Positions 58,837 through 64,000 of a stretch of 64,000 nt of DNA are shown in pieces. Position 1 is the stretch's first letter. Each line of letters begins with the position of its first letter. Source of the stretch: Streptomyces justiciae (GTDB lineage Bacteria > Actinomycetota > Actinomycetes > Streptomycetales > Streptomycetaceae); contig NZ_JADDXU010000007.1 in the NCBI RefSeq assembly GCF_015163075.1, positions 1-64,000 on the forward strand, written 5' to 3'. Below the pieces are notes generated by a model. The model did not search any database and was not told the DNA's origin. It saw only the letters and a list, made by a program, of their open reading frames with translations. The position numbers and the translations under genes were made by a program.

Positions 58837-60206
58837 TCCAGTTGCATCGGCATCGCCGCCTGCGAACCCCACCCCGACTCACCCGAACGAGAGCCCACGC
58901 GCGCGTGCCGCCCGGCCGCCAGTTCGAACGCGGCCTGCACCACCCGCGCCTGGTACTCCACCTGGCGGGCGATGGGGATCCAGCGGGCTCCGCAGCCGTC
59001 GAGGTAGTCGGCGCACCACAGGTCGATGAGCCGGTCCAGTTCGGGCAGCACACCAGCCGGGTCGCTGCCCGCGGCGGTGACGAGCTGGTGCAGCAGTCCC
59101 GCCGTGCGCAGCGCCAGGCGGCGGCCGGAGATGCGCAGGGTGGCGAGGTGGGCGGTGCTCAGGGGCGGCAGCGGGTGGCCGCCGTCGGTGCCGGTGACAT
59201 CGGGGTCCCAGGCGTCGGCGAGGCCGGGGCAGACCAGTAAATAGTCGTCCACCGGGGCGAGCAGCCGTTCCGCGTCCGGTACGGCGGCGAGGTGCGGGCG
59301 GATCCGGGCGAGCAGCTGCTCCAGGAGTCCGGTGTCGTGCCGCAGGGTGCGGCTGACGAGGCGCAGGACGGTGTCGGCGTCGACGGGCGGGGAGCCGTCC
59401 TCGACGGTGGCCACGCCCCACATGGGCGCCTCGACGACCGCGGTGACGGTGCCGTGCCGGTAGGGGTGGAACCAGGTGGACTCGACGGCGGCCTCGGTGA
59501 TGGCCGCGGCCAGGTCGCCCCGGCGCGGCGGCGGGATGCGGTAGACGGCGGGGCCGAGGCCGGGCCAGTACAGGGTGTCGTACGCGCCGAGTTCGCGCGG
59601 GATGCCGAGTCGGCCCGCGATCCGGGCGACGCGTCCGGCGAGCCCGGGCAGGTCGTGGGTGAGCTCGACGAAGCCGCCGCCGACGTCGACGCCGTGCAGC
59701 GAGCACTGCAGGAAGGGCCGTAGCTCGTCCTGGAGGTCGAGCAGGGCGCGGGTCTCCGGCAGGGTGGCCGCTGCGGCACCGTCGGGCAGCCATTCGGGCT
59801 GTTCCAGGAAGCCGGGGCGGAAGAAGTGCCGGAAGTAGCGGCCGAGGGTGTACGGGCCGTGCAGCCAGCCCTCGTTGCGGCGCAGGCCGTCGGGGTCGAG
59901 GCAGAGCAGCAGGTTCCAGGTGGCGTCGGCGGCCTCGGTGGGCGCGGGGTCGGCGAGGGCGCGCTCGGCCAGGTGCAGGACGGTGGCGCCGCCCACGGGT
60001 TCGTTGGCGTGCGGGCCGGCGACAACGAGGGCGTGCCGGCTGCCGTGACCGACGGACAGCAGCCACATCGGGGTGCCCGCGCGGGAGGTGCCGACGGGGC
60101 GGAGCCGGGCGTCGCGGGGGTGGCGGGCGACGAGTGCGGCGGCACGCGCGCCGAGTTCGTCGACGGACGGGTAGCGGAGGAGGGGCGACAGGGCACACCT
60201 CCACAT
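58833..60206 (-). CDS. M14-family zinc carboxypeptidase (paralog)
   Basis: A 457-residue peptidase similar throughout to the product of 57147 (for example LLRYPSVDELGARAAAL against ELRYPTVTEVVASARAL). Zinc ligands are in GPHANEPVGG and SLHGVDVGG, the catalytic Glu in AVVEAPMW. No signal peptide. Start uncertain: ATG at 60206 or GTG at 60224; a strong GGAGGTG lies just after the ATG, so a later start, even a rare CTG, cannot be excluded. It is the first gene of a two-gene operon with the SSI inhibitor. Confidence 0.83.
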   Translation of the reverse strand: MWRCALSPLLRYPSVDELGARAAALVARHPRDARLRPVGTSRAGTPMWLLSVGHGSRHALVVAGPHANEPVGGATVLHLAERALADPAPTEAADATWNLLLCLDPDGLRRNEGWLHGPYTLGRYFRHFFRPGFLEQPEWLPDGAAAATLPETRALLDLQDELRPFLQCSLHGVDVGGGFVELTHDLPGLAGRVARIAGRLGIPRELGAYDTLYWPGLGPAVYRIPPPRRGDLAAAITEAAVESTWFHPYRHGTVTAVVEAPMWGVATVEDGSPPVDADTVLRLVSRTLRHDTGLLEQLLARIRPHLAAVPDAERLLAPVDDYLLVCPGLADAWDPDVTGTDGGHPLPPLSTAHLATLRISGRRLALRTAGLLHQLVTAAGSDPAGVLPELDRLIDLWCADYLDGCGARWIPIARQVEYQARVVQAAFELAAGRHARVGSRSGESGWGSQAAMPMQLE

Positions 60207-60368
60207 GTGGTGCCGTCGGTTCACCTGGTGTGCAAGGTGGACGTACAGTCAGTCACGACTTGCGGGGTACGTCAACACCGCCGTACGCAAAGGGAATTGG
60301 ACGTTCTACAGCGAGCAAATCCCAGGCCAGAGCTAAGGTTCGACTCAGTTGATGGAGTTGAGGGGGCC

Positions 60369-60920
60369 TCAGTTCGCGGCGAGCCGGAACCACATCCGGC
60401 CGAAGCCGACCTGGTCTCCCTCGCGCACGACGGCCGCCCCGATGACGCGTCGTCCGTTCACCGTCGTGCCGTTGGTGGAGCCGAGGTCGCGCAGCACCCA
60501 CATGCCGCCCTGGCGGCTCAGTTCGGCGTGCACGCGCGAGACCGTCTCGTGGCTCAGGCGCAGCCCGTTGGCGGGGTCGCGGCCGATGCGCAGCGGGTGG
60601 CCGCCCGCGGGGTGGGGCAGCAGCAGCTTGGGCAGCCGCTCGGCCTGCCAGGCGCGCCGCAGCCGCTGGGTGAAGCCGGAGACCGCTTCGACGGAGCCGA
60701 AGACCACGCGCGAGAGGCGGCTCTCGGAAGGCAGGTCCGCGGTGAGCGCCGCCAGTTCGTCCGAGCGGCGGGCGGCGAGCGCCAGCTCCATCCGCCGGAT
60801 GAACGTGTCGTGCGACAGCCGGCCCATGGCGACGCCGTCACGGAGCACCTTCAGCGCCTTGTCGCGCTCCGCGTCGGAGAGCCGCGCGGGGTACGTGTTG
60901 AACTCGAAGGACGACGTCAC
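60369..60920 (-). CDS. DUF1707 and FHA-domain protein
   Basis: A 183-residue protein. The N-terminal DUF1707 module (about residues 10-60) has RLSDAERDKALKVLRDGVA. The C-terminal FHA domain has the phosphothreonine-binding motifs IGRDPANGLRL, SRVHAEL and GSTNGT. It should bind a phosphorylated partner, for example a substrate of one of the Ser/Thr kinases. The GTG at 60920 gives the usual N terminus (SSFEFNTYPARLS). It is divergent from treZ by 132 bases. Confidence 0.88.
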   Translation of the reverse strand: MTSSFEFNTYPARLSDAERDKALKVLRDGVAMGRLSHDTFIRRMELALAARRSDELAALTADLPSESRLSRVVFGSVEAVSGFTQRLRRAWQAERLPKLLLPHPAGGHPLRIGRDPANGLRLSHETVSRVHAELSRQGGMWVLRDLGSTNGTTVNGRRVIGAAVVREGDQVGFGRMWFRLAAN

Positions 60921-61052
60921 GCTCGTGATTGTCGGGCAGTGAACGCCGGGTGTCCAGAAAACGCGAGAACGGCCGCCACGCGCGCGGACTGATCGCGTTT
61001 GAAGCACCATGGACGGGCTACATCACGGTGAGCAGACGAAGGGGAACCGTCC

Positions 61053-62798
61053 GTGCAGTTCGAGGTGTGGGCACCGCAGGCAGACCGTGTGACGCTCCAG
61101 TGCGACGGCGTCACGCGCGCGTTGGAGCGCGATCCCGACCGCGCGGGGTGGTGGCGGGGCGAAGCCGAGGCGGCGGACGGCAGCCGGTACGGCTTCGCGC
61201 TCGACGACGGCCCGGTGCTGCCGGACCCGCGCTCGCGCCGCCAGCCGGACGGCCCGGACGGGCTGAGTGCGGTCGTGGACCACGGCCGGTACGCGTGGCG
61301 CACGGAGTGGCCGGGGCGGCCGTTGCCGGGCGCGGTCCTGTACGAGCTGCACGTGGGCACGTACACGCGCGAGGGCACCCTGGACGCGGCGGCGGGCCGC
61401 CTCGAGCACCTGGCGGAACTGGGCGTCACGCACGTCGAGTTGATGCCGCTGTGTCCTTTCCCCGGGCGGCACGGCTGGGGTTACGAGGGCGTGTCGCTGT
61501 GGGCGGTGCACGAGCCGTACGGCGGCCCCGAGGCGCTGAAGCGTTTCGTGGACCGGGCGCACGAGCTCGGTCTCGGGGTCGTCCTGGACGTCGTGCACAA
61601 CCACCTGGGTCCGTCGGGCAATTACCTGCCGCAGTTCGGCCCGTACTTCACCGACACCCACCACACGCCGTGGGGCTCGGCCGTGAACCTGGACGCGCCG
61701 GGCTCCGACGAGGTGCGCGCGTATCTGGTGGGCAGTGCGCTGGCGTGGCTGCGGGACTACCGGCTCGACGGGCTGCGTCTGGACGCGGTGCACGCGCTGG
61801 CCGACACGCGCGCGTGCCACTTCCTGGAGGAGCTGTCGACAGCGGTCGACGCCCTCGCCTCCGACGTCGGCCGGCCGCTGTTCCTCATCGCCGAGTCCGA
61901 CCTGAACGACCCCCGTCTGGTCACCCCGCGCGCGGAGGGCGGTCTCGGGCTGCACGCCCAGTGGAACGACGACTTCCACCACTGTCTGCACACCGCGCTG
62001 ACGGGTGAGTCGCAGGGCTACTACGCCGACTTCGGAAAGGCCCCGTTCGCCGCGCTCGCCAAGACTCTGGCCGGCGGGTACTTCCACGACGGCACGTACT
62101 CCAGCTTCCGCGGCCGGCACCACGGGCGCCCGCTGGACCGCAGCCGCGTGGCCGCGCACCGGCTGCTCGGCTACAGCCAGACCCACGACCAGGTCGGCAA
62201 CCGCGCCCAGGGCGACCGTCTTTCGGCCTCCCTCTCCCCCGGTCTGCTGGCCTGCGCCGCGACGCTGACGCTCACCGCGCCCTTCACGCCGATGCTGTTC
62301 ATGGGCGAGGAGTGGGCGGCGGGGACGCCCTGGCAGTTCTTCACCGACCACACCGACCCGGAGCTCGCGGAGGCCGTACGGCGGGGCAGGCGGCGGGAGT
62401 TCGCGGCGCACGGCTGGGCGGAGGAGGACGTGCCCGACCCGCAGGACCCGGCGACGCGGGACCGCTCCTGCCTGGACTGGTCCGAGCCGGAGCGCGAGCC
62501 CCACGCGCGCGTGCTCGCCTGGTACCGCCGTCTCATCGCCCTGCGCCACGAACAGGCCGACCTCACCGACCCGGACCTCGCCGACACCAAGGTGGCCCAC
62601 GACGAGCAGCGGCGCTGGCTGGCCTTCCGGCGCGGGGACGTACGGGTGGCGGTGAACCTGGCCAAGGAGACCGCCGCGATCCCTCTGGGGCCCCGTCAGG
62701 CGCGTGTACTGGCCGCGTGGGAGCCCGTGGCGGCGCCGGGCGCGGACGGGGTGCTGGAGGTGCCCGGGGAGTCGTGCGTGGTGCTGCTCCAGGAGTGA
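61053..62798 (+). CDS. treZ: Maltooligosyl-trehalose trehalohydrolase TreZ
   Basis: A 581-residue GH13 enzyme that releases free trehalose from the product of TreY. The start MQFEVWAPQADRVTL is the family CBM48-like domain. The barrel shows VVLDVVHNHLGPSGNY, DGLRLDAVHALAD (nucleophile Asp), LIAESDLND (acid Glu) and SQTHDQVGNRAQ. A GTG start with AAGGGGAA upstream. It is about 4.5 kb from treY, with peptidase genes between them, so the two are not in one operon. Confidence 0.95.
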   Translation: MQFEVWAPQADRVTLQCDGVTRALERDPDRAGWWRGEAEAADGSRYGFALDDGPVLPDPRSRRQPDGPDGLSAVVDHGRYAWRTEWPGRPLPGAVLYELHVGTYTREGTLDAAAGRLEHLAELGVTHVELMPLCPFPGRHGWGYEGVSLWAVHEPYGGPEALKRFVDRAHELGLGVVLDVVHNHLGPSGNYLPQFGPYFTDTHHTPWGSAVNLDAPGSDEVRAYLVGSALAWLRDYRLDGLRLDAVHALADTRACHFLEELSTAVDALASDVGRPLFLIAESDLNDPRLVTPRAEGGLGLHAQWNDDFHHCLHTALTGESQGYYADFGKAPFAALAKTLAGGYFHDGTYSSFRGRHHGRPLDRSRVAAHRLLGYSQTHDQVGNRAQGDRLSASLSPGLLACAATLTLTAPFTPMLFMGEEWAAGTPWQFFTDHTDPELAEAVRRGRRREFAAHGWAEEDVPDPQDPATRDRSCLDWSEPEREPHARVLAWYRRLIALRHEQADLTDPDLADTKVAHDEQRRWLAFRRGDVRVAVNLAKETAAIPLGPRQARVLAAWEPVAAPGADGVLEVPGESCVVLLQE

Positions 62799-62810
62799 CC
62801 GGCGACCTGG

Positions 62811-63752
62811 TCAGGCCTCCTCTTCCCCGCCGTCCTCCCGCAGCTCCGTCACCCGTTCCAGCAGGATCGCCTCCCACGCGTGCCGGAGCTGCACGCGCAG
62901 TTCCGGCAGGGGGGTGTCGTCGCGGCCCTGGAGGGCGGCGGCGAGGCGGACGACGGCGTCGCAGCGGGCGAGCCACAGGCCGCGCAGGCAGGGGCGGGCG
63001 CCGTAGCCGGCGAGGGTGGCGGCGCGGACCGCGGCGGGCGAGCCGACGGCGAGGGCGAGGCAGGCGATGTCCTCCGCGGGGTCGCCGAGGACCGCGTCCG
63101 CCCAGCCGAGCACGCCGCGCACCCGTCCGTCGGCGCTGACGACAAGGTGGTCGCCGGTGAGTCCGTGGTGGACGAGGACGGCGGTGCCGGGCTGCGCGGC
63201 GAGCTGCACGGCGGCCGGCTGGGACAGCTGGTGGAGCCGCGCGGGGTCGAACTCGTCGGCCTTGGCGAGGAGTTCGGCGGCACGTTCGGCGGCGCGGCGC
63301 AGTGCCTCCAGGGAGCGCGGGGCGGTGCGCGGCACGCCGAGGGTCTCGGCCTGCCGGGCGGGCACCTCGCGCAGCCCGGTGAGCAGCGCGGCCAGGTCGG
63401 CCTCGCCGACGGCGGACACGTCGTGCTCCCGGGCCGAGCCGCCGGGCAGTTTGCTGTCGAGGGTGTACGTCAGACCCGGCGCCCACTCGCCGTGGGCGAC
63501 GCTGGTCGGGACGGCTACGGGGACGTGCGCGCGGACGAGGTCGCGCAGGCGCAGTTCGCGGCGCCGGCGCACGGCGGCCTCGCGGTCGGGGGCCAGGCGC
63601 AGCACATGGCGGCTGCCGACCCACCAGACCGCGGGCTCGGCGCTCTCGGCGACCGGCCGGACCTCGGGCCCGGCCGTGTCGGAGGCGTCCTTGAGGAGGG
63701 AACGGACCAGCCTGCGGACGGTGTCCGCGGTGGGTGTCGGTGCCTGGGTCAT
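62811..63752 (-). CDS. Phosphotransferase of the APH family
   Basis: A 313-residue APH-fold protein. The catalytic loop is VLVHHGLTGDHLVV, where the usual H-G-D is H-G-L-T-G-D, so the catalytic Asp may be shifted or lost. The metal-binding region VLGWADAVLGDPAEDIACL is recognisable. It is more like MurNAc/choline-kinase-type relatives than known antibiotic kinases. It lies convergent to treZ at 12 bases. Confidence 0.75.
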   Translation of the reverse strand: MTQAPTPTADTVRRLVRSLLKDASDTAGPEVRPVAESAEPAVWWVGSRHVLRLAPDREAAVRRRRELRLRDLVRAHVPVAVPTSVAHGEWAPGLTYTLDSKLPGGSAREHDVSAVGEADLAALLTGLREVPARQAETLGVPRTAPRSLEALRRAAERAAELLAKADEFDPARLHQLSQPAAVQLAAQPGTAVLVHHGLTGDHLVVSADGRVRGVLGWADAVLGDPAEDIACLALAVGSPAAVRAATLAGYGARPCLRGLWLARCDAVVRLAAALQGRDDTPLPELRVQLRHAWEAILLERVTELREDGGEEEA

Positions 63753-63795
63753 GGTCGCGCCGCTGTCACTCGGGGTCGGGGCTCCTGAAGGCTGC

Positions 63796-64000
63796 TCAGT
63801 CCACTATGACCATCTCGCGGCTGGTGTCGTTGAGACGGCGGCCGCCGTCCTCGGTGACCGTGACGATGTCCTCGATGCGGACGCCGAAGCGGCCGGGCAG
63901 GTAGACACCGGGCTCCACGGAGAAGCACATGCCGGGGACGAGGGGCTGCTCCTCGCCCTCGATCATGTACGGCGGTTCGTGGGTGGTGACGCCGATGCCG
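63796..64000 (-). CDS. M24-family aminopeptidase, 3' end only
   Basis: The last 67 codons of a gene that begins beyond the window end. The encoded end has FSVEPGVYLPGRFGVRIEDI, containing two metal-ligand Glu residues of the aminopeptidase P / Xaa-Pro peptidase family (the SVEPG motif and the RIED motif). Its stop TGA is at 63798-63796. Confidence 0.85.
   Translation of the reverse strand, partial: GIGVTTHEPPYMIEGEEQPLVPGMCFSVEPGVYLPGRFGVRIEDIVTVTEDGGRRLNDTSREMVIVD

Overview
The window looks like chromosomal DNA of a Streptomyces or a close relative. Base composition is very high in GC with strong G/C third positions, genes are packed and often overlap by 1 or 4 bases, GTG starts are common, and the families are typical of the genus (SSI-type protease inhibitor, FHA/DUF1707 protein, SAV2148-like HEPN protein, lrm/mgt-like macrolide resistance pair, sirA-cysHCDN-ssuABC cluster, GlgX/TreY/TreZ). 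I saw no tRNA, rRNA, CRISPR array, prophage or complete transposon, and no polyketide or peptide synthase.

Layout. Positions 1-564 hold a 42-base G run, short tandem repeats and a large inverted repeat, with no gene I trust. 565-7991 is a carbohydrate module: LacI regulator, lipoprotein, two permeases, a GH43 beta-xylosidase-like enzyme and a second LacI regulator, so probably xylo-oligosaccharide (or related pentoside) uptake and cleavage. 8035-21676 is mixed core and accessory: a secreted small protein, a transmembrane Ser/Thr kinase, two VOC proteins, a methyltransferase, two AraC-type regulators, an NmrA-like reductase, a YihY membrane protein, an AidB-type flavoprotein, a GAF regulator, a secreted protein and a GNAT. 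21677-31245 is the assimilatory sulfur cluster: a short leader ORF, sulfite reductase, a 59-residue zinc-ribbon protein, CysH, CysC, CysD, CysN, a 34-codon ORF, an SsuABC-type sulfonate importer and a sirohydrochlorin chelatase. Together they import sulfonate, activate and reduce sulfate to sulfide, and supply the siroheme needed by the reductase.

31326-39215 holds an ArsR-like regulator divergent from an MFS exporter, a mycothiol-dependent nitroreductase-like protein with one active-site Cys, a PanE-like reductase, a transglutaminase-fold protein, a DUF1697 protein and an MMPL transporter. 39347-41586 is an erm-mgt macrolide/lincosamide resistance operon with its own promoter and what reads as a leaderless leader peptide and attenuator. 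41634-44673 is a second sugar ABC operon. 44878-50333 carries a phosphotransferase, a DnaQ-like exonuclease, the HEPN protein, and a copper amine oxidase that appears split into two secreted proteins.

50515-62798 carries the alpha-glucan/trehalose enzymes GlgX, TreY and TreZ (debranch glycogen, convert chain ends to maltooligosyl-trehalose, release trehalose). Interspersed are an MFS transporter with a degenerating 13-residue repeat tail, two M14 carboxypeptidase paralogs, an SSI inhibitor and an FHA protein. The window ends with a phosphotransferase and the 3' end of an M24 aminopeptidase.

Most notable for follow-up: the erm leader/attenuator; the leader ORF before sulfite reductase; the split amine oxidase with a changed cofactor motif; tandem repeats that begin inside the last codons of several genes (one is a coding repeat cut by a stop codon); a 3'-end intergenic repeat family with a compensated hairpin; and a local cluster of the palindrome ACGCGCGCGT.
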